From assembly GCA_029319145.1 (NCBI GenBank), contig CP119753.1, positions 992,001 through 1,056,000 on the forward strand: a DNA stretch of 64,000 nt, read 5' to 3'. Under the pieces are notes generated by a model that was not told the DNA's origin, searched no databases, and worked only from the letters and a program-made list of their open reading frames with translations. This DNA comes from Microbacter sp. GSS18 (GTDB taxonomy: Bacteria > Actinomycetota > Actinomycetes > Actinomycetales > Microbacteriaceae). The translations under genes and the position numbers were made by a program. Shown one piece after another: positions 11,169 through 19,960 of this stretch. Each line of letters starts with the position of its first letter. The first letter of the stretch is position 1.

Positions 11169-12593
11169 TCAGACGCCGAAGTACAGCTCGAACTCGAACG
11201 GGTGAGGACGCTGCGCGAGCGGCTGGATCTCGTTCTCGATCTTGTACTCGATCCACGTCTCGATGAGCTCGGGCGTGAACACGTTGCCGCGCGTGAGGAA
11301 CTCGTGGTCGGCGCGGAGGGCCTCCAGCGAGTCCAGCAGCGAGTTCGGCACCTGCGGGATGTTCTTGGCCTCCTCGGGCGGCAGCTCGTAGAGGTCCTTG
11401 TCGACCGGCTCGTGGGGCTCGATGCGGTTGATGATGCCGTCGATGCCGGCCATCATCTGCGCGGCGAACGCGAGATACGGGTTGCCCGAGGCGTCCGGCG
11501 CGCGGAACTCGATGCGCTTGGCCTTGGGGTTGGTGCCGGTGATCGGGATGCGGATGGCCGCCGAGCGGTTGCCGGCCGAGTACACCAGGTTGACCGGCGC
11601 CTCGAAGCCCTTCACCAGGCGGTGGTAGCTGTTGAGGGTGGGGTTGGTGAAGGCGAGGACGGCCGGCGCGTGGGCCAGCAGACCGCCGATGTACCAGCGG
11701 GCGAGGTCCGACAGGCCGCCGTAGCCCTTCTCGTCGTAGAAGAGGGGCTTGCCGTCGAGCCACAGCGACTGGTGGGTGTGCATACCCGAGCCGTTGTCGC
11801 CGAAGAGCGGCTTGGGCATGAAGGTCGCGACCTTGCCCCACTGCTCGGCGACGTTCTTGACGATGTACTTGAACTTCAGGATGTCGTCCGCGGCGTGGAC
11901 CATCGTGTCGAACTTGTAGTTGATCTCCTGCTGACCGCCGGTGCCCACCTCGTGGTGCGCGCGCTCGAGCTCGAGACCGCCCTCGATCAGCTTGAGGCTG
12001 ATGTCGTCGCGGAGGTCCGCCGTCTTGTCGACCGGCGAGACGGGGAAGTAGCCGCCCTTGTAGGGCGTCTTGTTGGCGAGGTTTCCGCCCTCTTCGACGC
12101 GACCGGTGTTCCAGGCGCCCTCCTCGGAGTCCACCGAGTAGAAGCTGGAGTTCTGCTTCACCTCGTAGCGGACGTCGTCGAAGATGTAGAACTCCGCCTC
12201 GGGGGCGAAGAACGCGGTGTCGGCGATCCCGGTGGAGGCGAGGTACTTCTCGGCCTTCTTCGCGACCTGGCGCGGGTCCTTCGCGTAGATCTCGCCGTTG
12301 CGCGGGTTGTAGATGTCGAAGACCATCACGAGCGTCTTCGCCTCGCGGAACGGGTCGAGGTAGGCGGTCGAGACATCCGGGATCAGCTGCATGTCCGACT
12401 CGTGGATGTTGGCGAAGCCGCGGATCGAGGATCCGTCGAACAGCTGTCCGACGGTGAAGAACTCCTCGTCCACGGTGGAGGCCGGGATGTTGAAGTGCTG
12501 CTGGACACCAGGGAGATCCGTGAAACGGATGTCGAGGAACTTGACGTCCTCGTCCTTGATGAACTTCAGCACCTCGGATGAATCACTGAACAT
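11169..12593 (-). CDS. glnA1: Glutamine synthetase type I, GSI-beta (GlnA1)
   Basis: 474 residues, GSI-beta length. Opening [20 protein letters not shown], ligand segment [20 protein letters not shown] loop [18 protein letters not shown] and the adenylylation loop [11 protein letters not shown] with Tyr402 as the expected GlnE target. The reading frame stays open 141 nt further upstream, but the ATG at 12593 has GGAGAG 4 nt away and matches the family start. The GlnR box lies 74-111 nt upstream, so nitrogen limitation should control it. With GlnE this makes a two-level control system. Confidence 0.96.
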   Translation of the reverse strand: MFSDSSEVLKFIKDEDVKFLDIRFTDLPGVQQHFNIPASTVDEEFFTVGQLFDGSSIRGFANIHESDMQLIPDVSTAYLDPFREAKTLVMVFDIYNPRNGEIYAKDPRQVAKKAEKYLASTGIADTAFFAPEAEFYIFDDVRYEVKQNSSFYSVDSEEGAWNTGRVEEGGNLANKTPYKGGYFPVSPVDKTADLRDDISLKLIEGGLELERAHHEVGTGGQQEINYKFDTMVHAADDILKFKYIVKNVAEQWGKVATFMPKPLFGDNGSGMHTHQSLWLDGKPLFYDEKGYGGLSDLARWYIGGLLAHAPAVLAFTNPTLNSYHRLVKGFEAPVNLVYSAGNRSAAIRIPITGTNPKAKRIEFRAPDASGNPYLAFAAQMMAGIDGIINRIEPHEPVDKDLYELPPEEAKNIPQVPNSLLDSLEALRADHEFLTRGNVFTPELIETWIEYKIENEIQPLAQRPHPFEFELYFGV

Positions 12594-12666
12594 GAACTCT
12601 CCAGAGGTCTGGGCATCGGGAAGTGCAACTCGCAAAGCGAGCTTGCTGGAAACGTACCGGGAGGGC

Positions 12667-12704
12667 ATTGCCCGGCAGTGACCGGTTTGTTTCGAGCATG
12701 TTAC
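12667..12704 (-). promoter_or_regulatory. GlnR-binding box upstream of glnA1
   Basis: On the minus strand four half-sites recur with exact 11-nt period: GTAAC, GAAAC, GTCAC, GCAAT. This fits the actinobacterial GlnR consensus gTnAC-n6-GaAAC-n6-gTnAC-n6-GaAAC in all but the last half-site. It ends 74 nt before glnA1 and 12 nt from the divergent RDD-gene -10 box, so it may act on both. Confidence 0.85.
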
Positions 12705-12715
12705 ACGGGCCTGAG

Positions 12716-12721
12716 TACGCT
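12716..12721 (+). promoter_or_regulatory. -10 box of leaderless RDD-gene promoter
   Basis: TACGCT 6 nt before the GTG at 12728. This spacing decided the start, since the AGGAGG there overlaps the GTG too closely to serve as a ribosome site. Confidence 0.5.
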
Positions 12722-12727
12722 GAGGAG

Positions 12728-13120
12728 GTGACACAGGTTCCCCAGGAGTACCCCGGTCAGCGTCTCGGACTGCCGAGCGAGGGATCGGGGTCGATCGCCC
12801 GCCTCGGCCGGCGGGTCGCGGCGCTCTTCTTCGACTACGGAGCGGCGTACCTGATCTCGGGGTTCTTCGACTGGGACCCGCTGGCGATCCTGGCGATCTT
12901 CGCCATCATCCAGATCGCCTTCATCCCGACCATCCAGGGGAGCCCCGGGCATCGCGTGTTCGGCATGCGCCTGCAGCGCGTCGACGGCGGCTGGGTGGGA
13001 CTGTGGCGGCCCGTGCTCCGGACGGCGCTGCTGCTCGTGGTGATCCCCGCCGCCATCTGGGACGCGGACCAGCGGGGCCTGCACGACAAGGCGGCCGGGA
13101 CGGTGCTGGTCCGCGCCTGA
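12728..13120 (+). CDS. RDD family membrane protein
   Basis: 130 residues. After a 20-residue hydrophilic head comes [20 protein letters not shown], the RDD signature, with three hydrophobic segments (about residues 34-48, 52-72 and 98-112) and the second conserved stretch [20 protein letters not shown]. Function of short actinobacterial RDD proteins is unknown; transport or membrane-stress roles are suggested for the family. An in-frame ATG at 12698 would add 10 residues. It is convergent with DUF4191, with 2 bp between stops, the same neighbour pair as Rv2219A/Rv2219 beside glnA1 in mycobacteria. Confidence 0.85.
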   Translation: MTQVPQEYPGQRLGLPSEGSGSIARLGRRVAALFFDYGAAYLISGFFDWDPLAILAIFAIIQIAFIPTIQGSPGHRVFGMRLQRVDGGWVGLWRPVLRTALLLVVIPAAIWDADQRGLHDKAAGTVLVRA

Positions 13121-13122
13121 GC

Positions 13123-13833
13123 TCAGCGCGGGCGCTGCGCGCGCACCCGCTGCGGGTCGATGCCCTTGGGAATCGGCAGCGACGTCACCGACTGCGACAC
13201 GGAGTCGATGCGCTTGATGACGGCGCCCATCGTGGCGCGGTCGATCTTCTTCGGAAGCGACTTGATGCTCGAGGCGAGCTTGGAGATCGGCACCTCGTCC
13301 TCGCCGTGGCCGATGTAGAAGACGGTCACGGGCACCCCCTGCGCCACGCGCTGCACTTTGGACCGCTCGTCGTTGACCAGACGCGTCAGGCGCCCGCGGG
13401 CCCCCTCGCCGACGATGACGACGCCGCCGCGGCCGATCGCGCGGTAGACCGCCTCCTGCGTCTTGGGGTTGACGCCGACGGGCATGTCGCTCGCCTGCCA
13501 GCGACGGCCGAGCGCCGTCGACATGACGTGTCCGGCCGCTCCGGGCATTCCGTCGATCTGGCGGTACATCGCGATCGTCGACAGGCGCGTCATGGTCATC
13601 ATCGAGGCCAGAACACCGGCCATCAGGCCCGTGACGCCCCACAGGATGACCGTCCACACCGCCACCGGCGGGATCAGGAAGCCGAGACCCAGGCCCGCGA
13701 TGACGCCGAGGGCGAGGATTCCCGCGATCAGGAACGGCAGCCAGCGGAAGCTCTTCTGCGTGAAGGTGTAGAGGGTGCGGATCTGGGCGAAGAAGCCGGG
13801 CCGCTTCTCGGGTGCGGTACTGCGAGCTGCCAT
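13123..13833 (-). CDS. DUF4191 membrane protein
   Basis: 236 residues. Two transmembrane helices (WLPFLIAGILALGVIAGLGL and the following IPPVAVWTVILWGVTGLMAG) lie at about residues 28-75. A cytoplasmic domain follows with the conserved GGVVIVGEGARGRLTRLVND and the C-terminal GIDPQRVRAQRPR. It is the Rv2219-type family of unknown function. ATG at 13833 is chosen because a TAGTCT box precedes it by 7 nt; a GGAGGG in between could also act as ribosome site. The frame extends upstream without support. Confidence 0.88.
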   Translation of the reverse strand: MAARSTAPEKRPGFFAQIRTLYTFTQKSFRWLPFLIAGILALGVIAGLGLGFLIPPVAVWTVILWGVTGLMAGVLASMMTMTRLSTIAMYRQIDGMPGAAGHVMSTALGRRWQASDMPVGVNPKTQEAVYRAIGRGGVVIVGEGARGRLTRLVNDERSKVQRVAQGVPVTVFYIGHGEDEVPISKLASSIKSLPKKIDRATMGAVIKRIDSVSQSVTSLPIPKGIDPQRVRAQRPR

Positions 13834-13840
13834 ACCCTCC

Positions 13841-13846
13841 AGACTA
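13841..13846 (-). promoter_or_regulatory. -10 box of leaderless DUF4191 promoter
   Basis: TAGTCT on the minus strand, 7 nt before the ATG. Confidence 0.55.
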
Positions 13847-13957
13847 CCTTTTCCTGCCGCATCGCCGTCTCCTCCCCAGCGGCGGATGCGCCGGGGTCCG
13901 TCCACAGGAGGCCGTCGCCCCGACACCCGCCCCCGGTGCCTGCGTCATCGTGTCCGC

Positions 13958-15244
13958 ATGGCCGATCAGGATCATCCGGCGTCGCCGTACCGCACGCTCC
14001 GCCATGTCGCCGGCGGACGGGAGTCGCCGTACGCGGGCGTGCTCGCGCAGCACGACGCCCAGGAGCCGTGCCTGCTCGTCGACGCCGAGGCGCTCGGCGC
14101 CGACTGGGCGGGCTGGCGCGCGGATCCCGAGGGCCACGTCGTCGCTCCGGTCGACGTGGTCCGCCGCAGCGGCGGCCACGACGTCGTCCTTCGACTGTGC
14201 CGGGAGCGGGTCGATCGCTTCCTGGATCGCCGCGAGAGCGCTCACCGGCCGATCTCGGCCGGGGAGGCCGTCACGCTCGGTGTGAGCGCGATGCGCGGTC
14301 TGGCGGAACTGGACGAGGGCGGTCGCCGGTCAGCGGCGCAGTGGTGGCTCACCGCCGACGGGCGCCCGATTCTGGCTCCCGGAGCCGGCGACGAAGCGGC
14401 GACGGATGCCGTGTGCGCGCTGCTGACGCGGATCGCGCCCGCCTCGGCCGCCGATGCGTGGGCACACGCGATCCGCGTCGCGGGCGGAGAACGGGTGTCC
14501 ACGCGCGCACTCGAGGAGGCCGAGGCGGTGCTCTTCGCCGCGGCGGCGCCCCGGCCCCTGACCACCGACCTCCGCGAACCGCGCACGGCGCGCTCCCTCG
14601 CCGTCGATGCTCGGGCGGACGCGGGCGGCGCGGGCCAGGCGCCGGACGGGGAGCCCGGGTGGATCGCCCGCGCAGCGCGCTCGGTCGACGCCGACGTCGC
14701 CGACATCGCCTCGCGCGTCACGACGGCATTCTGGCGAGCCGGGCGCCGCGAGCCCCGCCGCGGCCGGGTGTGGCTGGCGGCGGCCGCCGCCGGCGCCGCC
14801 GTCGTGGCGGGCGGGCTGCTGTGGCCGCAGCCGGGCGAGGAGCCCGGCTGGGCGGCGGGCGGTGCGACGGCTGCGGTCCGGGAGACGCCGGGCGTGTCCG
14901 CCGCGCCCACGGCGTCCGCGCCGTCCCCGACGCCCGGACCCGAGACCGACCTGGCGACCATCGTCGGCCTTCTGCTCGACGCCCGCATCGACTGCGCGGG
15001 TGACCCGGTGTGCCTCGGCGAGGTCCAGTCGGACGGGCTGCGGGAGTTCGCACCGTGGGCGCTCGATCTCTCCGGCTCTCAGCGGCATGTGGCTCTGCTG
15101 GACGATCTGGGGGACGTCGCCGTCGCGGAGGTCGGCGGGGCGGGCGGACGGGAGGGGACGCAGATCGTGGTCATCGCACGCCAGAACGGCCGATGGCTGC
15201 TGCGCGACGTGTACGACGTCGCACAGCAGCCATCGGAGGGCTGA
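13958..15244 (+). CDS. Membrane-anchored protein with a degenerate kinase-like domain
   Basis: 428 residues, not a recognised named gene. The first 200 residues follow the order of a Ser/Thr kinase C-lobe: VAPVDVVRRSGGHDVVLRL, then ISAGEAVTLGVSAMRGLAEL, then LTADGRPILAPGAGD where an active kinase would have HxDLxxxNhL...DFG. The catalytic Asp, Asn and DFG are absent. One transmembrane helix (VWLAAAAAGAAVVAGGLLW, about 271-289) is followed by a Pro/Thr/Ala-rich linker and a 100-residue outer domain with two cysteines (DCAGDPVCLGEV). A pseudokinase reading is inference. It ends 6 bp from convergent E2. Confidence 0.7.
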   Translation: MADQDHPASPYRTLRHVAGGRESPYAGVLAQHDAQEPCLLVDAEALGADWAGWRADPEGHVVAPVDVVRRSGGHDVVLRLCRERVDRFLDRRESAHRPISAGEAVTLGVSAMRGLAELDEGGRRSAAQWWLTADGRPILAPGAGDEAATDAVCALLTRIAPASAADAWAHAIRVAGGERVSTRALEEAEAVLFAAAAPRPLTTDLREPRTARSLAVDARADAGGAGQAPDGEPGWIARAARSVDADVADIASRVTTAFWRAGRREPRRGRVWLAAAAAGAAVVAGGLLWPQPGEEPGWAAGGATAAVRETPGVSAAPTASAPSPTPGPETDLATIVGLLLDARIDCAGDPVCLGEVQSDGLREFAPWALDLSGSQRHVALLDDLGDVAVAEVGGAGGREGTQIVVIARQNGRWLLRDVYDVAQQPSEG

Positions 15245-15250
15245 AGCCGA

Positions 15251-16969
15251 TCAGATCCCGAGCTGGGCCTCGAAGTCGGCCTGCTCGAGGCGGGTCTTGA
15301 CCGCGCTCAGGAAGCGCGCCGCGTCGGCGCCGTCGATGATGCGGTGATCGTAGGACAGCGCCAGGTAGACGTACGAGCGGACGGCGATGGCATCCTGCCC
15401 GCCGACCTTGACCAGCCCGGGACGCTTCACGACGGTGCCGGTGCCCAGGATCGCCGACTGCGGCAGGAAGACGACCGGAGTGTCGAACAGGGCGCCGCGC
15501 GAACCGGTGTTGGTCAGCGTGAACGTCCCGCCCGCCAGCTCGTCGGGCTTGAGCTTGTTGTCACGCGTGCGTGCCGCGAGGTCCGCGATCTCGTGAGCGA
15601 TCTCGGCGAGGTTCTTCTCGGCGGCGTCGCGCAGCACCGGCGTCAGCAGACCGCGCTCGGTGTCCACCGCGATCGAGAGGTTCTCGGTCGCGGGATAGAC
15701 GATCTGGTCGCCGTCCACCGTGGCGTTGATCACGGGGTACGCCTGCAGCGCCTCGGCGGCGGCCAGCGCGAAGAACGGCAGGAACGACAGCTTGTCGCCG
15801 GTCTTCGCCAGGAAGTCGGCCTTGACGCGGTCGCGGTAGGCGGAGACGTTCGTCACGTCGACCTCGACCACGGTCGTCAGCTGCGCGGTCGCCTGCATCG
15901 ACGCCACCGCGCGCTCGGCGAGGACCTTGCGCAGGCGCGACATCGGCTGAGTGGTTCCGCGCAGCGGCGAGACCTCCACGGTCGGGGCCGGGGCGGCCTT
16001 CTCGGCCGGAGCCGGGGCCTGCGCGGCCTTGAGGACGTCCTCCTTGCGGATACGCCCGCCGACGCCCGTGCCGGTGACGGTCGTCAGATCCACACCCTGC
16101 TGCTGGGCCAGGCGGCGCACGAGCGGAGTGACGTAGGTGACCGAGTCGTCGGCAGCCGGCGCGGCAGCCGGGGCCGGCGCGGCAGCCGGGGCCGGAGCAG
16201 CAGCCGGGGCCGGAGCGGCAGCCGGGGCCGGAGCGGCAGCCGGGGCAGGAGCAGGAGCCGGCTCGGGCGCGGCCGCGGGGGCTGGCTCGGGGGCCGGCTC
16301 GGGCTCGGGTGCCGGAGCAGGCTCCGGCGCGGCCTCGGGGGCGGAAGCGGCGGCAGGTGCCCCCTCGCCGATGCGGGCGAGCGCGGCGCCGACCTCGACG
16401 GTCTCGTCCTCGGCGACCAGGATCTCCTGCAGCGTCCCGGCGAACGGTGACGGGATCTCGGTGTCGACCTTGTCGGTCGAGATCTCCAGCAGCGGCTCGT
16501 CGACCGCGACGTCGTCGCCGACCTCCTTCAGCCAGCGGGTCACGGTGCCCTCGGTGACCGACTCGCCGAGCTCGGGGAGCACGACGTCCTTGCCTCCGGT
16601 CGCGGCCGGCGCCGCCGCGGGGGCGGGCTCGGCGGCGGGAGCGGCCTCGGCAGCGGGAGCCGCCTCGGCGGCGGGGGCGGCCTCGGCGGCGGGGGCGGCT
16701 TCGTCGGCCGGAGCCGGGGCGGCCGCAGCCGAGCCGTCTCCGATCTTCGCGAGCACGGCGCCCACCTCGACGGTCTCGTCCTCCTGGACGAGGATCTCCT
16801 CGATGACGCCGCCGACCGGCGAGGGAATCTCGGTGTCGACCTTGTCGGTCGAGATCTCGAGCAGTCCTTCGTCGGCCTCGACGGTGTCGCCGACCTGCTT
16901 GAGCCAGCGGGTGACCGTTCCCTCGGTGACGCTCTCGCCGAGCGCGGGGAGGACCACAGAAGTGCTCAT
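15251..16969 (-). CDS. sucB: Dihydrolipoamide acyltransferase (E2) with two lipoyl domains
   Basis: 572 residues. E2 core of the 2-oxoacid dehydrogenase complexes. Two lipoyl domains carry the attachment lysine in [17 protein letters not shown] (about residue 44) and [17 protein letters not shown] (about 172). Two Ala/Pro linkers follow them. Then come the E3-binding domain [17 protein letters not shown] and the catalytic domain ending in [16 protein letters not shown], with His and Asp of the active site. The two-lipoyl design is that of mycobacterial DlaT, which serves pyruvate and perhaps 2-oxoglutarate dehydrogenase. Here aceE and lpdA are close by. AAGGAG precedes the ATG. Confidence 0.93.
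   Translation of the reverse strand: MSTSVVLPALGESVTEGTVTRWLKQVGDTVEADEGLLEISTDKVDTEIPSPVGGVIEEILVQEDETVEVGAVLAKIGDGSAAAAPAPADEAAPAAEAAPAAEAAPAAEAAPAAEPAPAAAPAATGGKDVVLPELGESVTEGTVTRWLKEVGDDVAVDEPLLEISTDKVDTEIPSPFAGTLQEILVAEDETVEVGAALARIGEGAPAAASAPEAAPEPAPAPEPEPAPEPAPAAAPEPAPAPAPAAAPAPAAAPAPAAAPAPAAAPAPAAAPAADDSVTYVTPLVRRLAQQQGVDLTTVTGTGVGGRIRKEDVLKAAQAPAPAEKAAPAPTVEVSPLRGTTQPMSRLRKVLAERAVASMQATAQLTTVVEVDVTNVSAYRDRVKADFLAKTGDKLSFLPFFALAAAEALQAYPVINATVDGDQIVYPATENLSIAVDTERGLLTPVLRDAAEKNLAEIAHEIADLAARTRDNKLKPDELAGGTFTLTNTGSRGALFDTPVVFLPQSAILGTGTVVKRPGLVKVGGQDAIAVRSYVYLALSYDHRIIDGADAARFLSAVKTRLEQADFEAQLGI
16150..16260. repeat. 18-bp repeats encoding the second Ala/Pro linker of E2
   Basis: About five imperfect copies of an 18-nt unit related to GCAGCCGGGGCCGGAGCG, coding AAPAPA on the minus strand. 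The swinging-arm linker is probably variable in length between strains. Confidence 0.8.
16628..16702. repeat. 18-bp repeats encoding the first E2 linker
   Basis: Four copies of an 18-nt unit related to GCCTCGGCGGCGGGGGCG, coding EAAPAA repeats between lipoyl domains. Confidence 0.8.
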
Positions 16970-17004
16970 GGGGATGTCTCCTTCAGGATTCCTGATTGGT
17001 GTCT

Positions 17005-17010
17005 AGCTTA
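17005..17010 (-). promoter_or_regulatory. Candidate -10 box for E2
   Basis: TAAGCT on the minus strand, 35 nt before the E2 ATG, inside the lpdA-E2 gap. It would give E2 a promoter in addition to read-through from pepA-lpdA. Confidence 0.45.
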
Positions 17011-17033
17011 GTGATGCGAGTGGACCCGGGACG

Positions 17034-18407
17034 TCACAGCGCGTGGAGGGGCTTGCCTGCCAGCGCGAGGAACGCTTCGCCGAGGGCTTCGCTCTGAGTC
17101 GGGTGGGCATGGATGAACGGGGCGATGTCCTCCGGGTGGGCTTCCCACCCGATGGCGAGCTGCGCCTCGGTGATGAGCTCGCCGACGCGGTCGCCGACGA
17201 GGTGGACGCCGACGACAGGACCGTCGGTGCGGCGGACGACCTTCACGATCCCCGACGTGCCGAGGATCTCGCTCTTGCCGTTGCCGGCGAGGTTGTACTC
17301 GTACGCGCGCACCGCCTCGGCGCCGAACGCCTCGGCGGCGGCCGTCTCGGTGAGGCCGACCGAAGCGACCTCTGGAGAACAATAGGCCACCTTGGGGATC
17401 ATGTCGTCGGGCACGAGCACCGGCGCGAGACCGGCGATCTCCTCGGCCACGAAGATCCCCTGCTGGAAGCCACGGTGCGCCAGCTGCGGGCCCGCGACGA
17501 TGTCGCCGACAGCCCACACGTGCGCGGTGTCCGTGCGCAGGCGCTCGTCGGTGCGGACGAAGCCGCGGTCCAGCTCGACGCCGGCCTCCTCGAAGCCCAT
17601 CCCCGCGGTCGCGGGGCCGCGCCCGACGGCCACCAGCAGCACGTCCGCGGTCAGGCTGGACCCGTCGGCGAGGTCCACGGTGACGTCATCGGCCGTCTGC
17701 GTCGCCGACGCGAAGCGCACACCGAGTCGCGACGTGATGCCGCGGCGGCGGAAGGCGCGCTCGAGAGCCTTGCTGGAGGCGGCGTCCTCGGCGGGCACCA
17801 GCCGGTCGAGCGCCTCGACGATCGTGACCTCGACGCCGAAGGACCGCCAGATGCTGGCGAACTCGACGCCGATGACCCCGCCGCCCAGGATGATCGCCGT
17901 GCGCGGGATCTCCTCGAGGTCCAGCGCGTGCTCGCTGGCGAGGATGCGGCCGCCCAGCTCGAGGCCCGGCAGCGTCCTGCTGTAGGAGCCGGTGGCCAGC
18001 ACGACGTCGGTGCCGGTGTAGGTGTCGTGCCCGACCCGCACCGTCGGGCCCGGTTCGAGTCGCCCCTCGCCGGCCACCACGGTGATGCCGCGCGCCTTGA
18101 TCAGACCCTCCAGCCCCTTGTGCTTCTTGTGCACGATGCCCTCACGGTACGCGCGGACGCCCGCCGCGTCGACGCCGTCGAACGAGGTCCGGATGCCGAT
18201 CGACGCGCCGTCCCGCGCGGACTGTGCGACTTCGGCGGCGTGGAGGAGGGCCTTGGTCGGGATGCAGCCGCGATGGAGGCACGTGCCGCCGACCTTCGAC
18301 TTCTCGACGAGCGCGACGGATCTGCCGAGTTCGGCGGCGCGCAGCGCCGCGGCGTATCCGCCGCTTCCGCCGCCCAGGACCACGAGGTCGAAGACGTGGT
18401 CGCTCAT
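17034..18407 (-). CDS. lpdA: Dihydrolipoyl dehydrogenase (E3)
   Basis: 457 residues. Flavoprotein that reoxidises dihydrolipoyl groups on E2 with NAD+. FAD-binding LVVLGGGSGGYAAALRAAEL (residues 8-27), redox disulfide in GGTCLHRGCIPTKALL (Cys about 41 and 46), NAD-binding ILGGGVIGVEFASIW, the second FAD motif VWAVGDIVAGPQLAH, and the His-Glu pair in IHAHPTQSEALGEAF. Its ATG overlaps the pepA stop as ATGA, so translation is coupled. It lies 64 bp before E2. Confidence 0.95.
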   Translation of the reverse strand: MSDHVFDLVVLGGGSGGYAAALRAAELGRSVALVEKSKVGGTCLHRGCIPTKALLHAAEVAQSARDGASIGIRTSFDGVDAAGVRAYREGIVHKKHKGLEGLIKARGITVVAGEGRLEPGPTVRVGHDTYTGTDVVLATGSYSRTLPGLELGGRILASEHALDLEEIPRTAIILGGGVIGVEFASIWRSFGVEVTIVEALDRLVPAEDAASSKALERAFRRRGITSRLGVRFASATQTADDVTVDLADGSSLTADVLLVAVGRGPATAGMGFEEAGVELDRGFVRTDERLRTDTAHVWAVGDIVAGPQLAHRGFQQGIFVAEEIAGLAPVLVPDDMIPKVAYCSPEVASVGLTETAAAEAFGAEAVRAYEYNLAGNGKSEILGTSGIVKVVRRTDGPVVGVHLVGDRVGELITEAQLAIGWEAHPEDIAPFIHAHPTQSEALGEAFLALAGKPLHAL

Positions 18408-19876
18408 GCGGTGCGCTCCGCGGTGAGGAAGCGGATGAGGCTCCGGACGGACGCGGCGGTCGGACCCTTGTCGGTGTAGCCGTGCGGGGCGCCCTTGTTC
18501 CAGCCGGCGCCGGCGATGTCGAGGTGGACCCAGGGGATCCGGGGAGCGTCGTCGCCCTCGCCGGAGCGACCCACGAAGTGGCGCAGGAAGAGACCGGCGA
18601 ACAGCGATCCGCCGGCCGTGTCGCCGATCTTGGCGTTCTGCAGATCCGCGATGGGCGAGTCCAGCTCGTCGACCATGTGGTCCGGCAGCGGAAGCTGCCA
18701 CGCATGCTCGGCAGCCCCGGCGGCGGCCTCGAGGTACTCGGCGACCGTGGCGTCGTCACCCATCACGCCGGTGTGGCGCGTGCCGAGGGCGACGGTGATC
18801 GCACCGGTCAGCGTCGCGACGTCGACGATCACGTCGGGATCCTCGCGGCTGGCCGCGACGAGCCCGTCGGCCAGGACGAGGCGGCCCTCGGCATCCGTGT
18901 TGAGGACCTCCACCGTCGTGCCGTCCGCCATCCGCAGGACGTCGCCCGGGCGCGTCGCGCGGCCGGACGGCATGTTGTCGGCGACGCAGAGCCACGCGGT
19001 GACGCGGACCGGCGCGCCGACGGCGGCGACGGCACGCAGCACGGCGAGCACCGTCGCGGCGCCGGCCATGTCGTACTTCATCCCGACCATCGAGGACGAG
19101 GGCTTGAGCGAGAGCCCACCGGTGTCGAACGTGATGCCCTTTCCGACGAGCGCGACGTGGCGCGCGGCGTCGTCGGGCGCGTAGTCGAGGCGGATCAGAC
19201 GCGGTGGGCGGTCGGAGCCCTGTCCGACACCGAGGATGCCGCCGTAGCCCCCGTCCCGCAGCGCGTCCTCGTCGAGCACCTCGACGGTGACCGGCAGGCC
19301 GTCGACCGCCTCCTCTGCTCGAACCGCGAAGTCGGCGGGCCCCAGCCACTCGGCGGGGATCGACACGAGGTCCTTCACCAGCGCGACGGCGGCCGCTTCC
19401 GCACGCACGGCATCCAGGACCGCGTCGTCGGCCTCGCCCGCGTGCACCTGCACGACGGATGCTCGCGGCTTGGGGGACTCGGACTTGTACCCGTCGAACC
19501 GGTAGCCGCCCAGCGCCGCCCCCTCGGCGACCGCGCGCCACAGTTCCGGGGCGGTGGGGGAGGAGACGGCGACGCGCTCGAAGCCGGTGAGGGTGCGCAC
19601 GGCCGCGCCGACGGCGAGCCGAACGGCCGCGGCATCGGGGGCGGGGCCGGTCCCGACGACGGCGAGCGGACGGGTCGTGGCCTCGGGGGCGTAGACCCGC
19701 TGGAAGGACGAAGGGGCGCCGCTGAACCCGGTCGCATCGAGCGCCTCGCGCAGTCCGGGCCAGTCGGCCAGGACCTCGTCGGGGATCTCGGCGACCGGAG
19801 GCAGCGCCAGCAGAAGGGCGTCGGCGTCGGACTCTCGGATGGGCTCGGCTCGGGACTCGAGGTCGGGGAACGACAT
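18404..19876 (-). CDS. pepA: Leucyl aminopeptidase (M17)
   Basis: 490 residues. Dizinc cytosolic aminopeptidase. The active-site motifs are VGKGITFDTGGLSLKP and the M17 signature NTDAEGRLVLADGL; other metal ligands lie in KYDMAGAATVLA. The N-terminal half is the variable macro-like domain. The ATG at 19876 was chosen because it is 7 nt from a TAGGAT box; the open frame continues far upstream but only as an antisense shadow. First gene of pepA-lpdA-E2, an order shared with mycobacteria. Confidence 0.94.
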   Translation of the reverse strand: MSFPDLESRAEPIRESDADALLLALPPVAEIPDEVLADWPGLREALDATGFSGAPSSFQRVYAPEATTRPLAVVGTGPAPDAAAVRLAVGAAVRTLTGFERVAVSSPTAPELWRAVAEGAALGGYRFDGYKSESPKPRASVVQVHAGEADDAVLDAVRAEAAAVALVKDLVSIPAEWLGPADFAVRAEEAVDGLPVTVEVLDEDALRDGGYGGILGVGQGSDRPPRLIRLDYAPDDAARHVALVGKGITFDTGGLSLKPSSSMVGMKYDMAGAATVLAVLRAVAAVGAPVRVTAWLCVADNMPSGRATRPGDVLRMADGTTVEVLNTDAEGRLVLADGLVAASREDPDVIVDVATLTGAITVALGTRHTGVMGDDATVAEYLEAAAGAAEHAWQLPLPDHMVDELDSPIADLQNAKIGDTAGGSLFAGLFLRHFVGRSGEGDDAPRIPWVHLDIAGAGWNKGAPHGYTDKGPTAASVRSLIRFLTAERTA

Positions 19877-19883
19877 GACACCC

Positions 19884-19889
19884 ATCCTA
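19884..19889 (-). promoter_or_regulatory. -10 box of leaderless pepA promoter
   Basis: TAGGAT on the minus strand, 7 nt before the ATG. Confidence 0.55.
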
Positions 19890-19948
19890 GGGACGTCGTG
19901 TTCGCTGAGAGCGGGACCCTGGTGCGGCCGGGTGTCGCGCGCGGCTCG

Positions 19949-19954
19949 TAGCAT
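19949..19954 (+). promoter_or_regulatory. -10 box of leaderless PAC2-gene promoter
   Basis: TAGCAT 6 nt before the ATG at 19961. Confidence 0.5.
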
Positions 19955-19960
19955 TGAGCC

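Noticed and set aside
12698..12727. Upstream ATG for the RDD protein
   Set aside because: It would lie upstream of the -10 box TACGCT and inside the GlnR box; the GTG at 12728 fits leaderless spacing.
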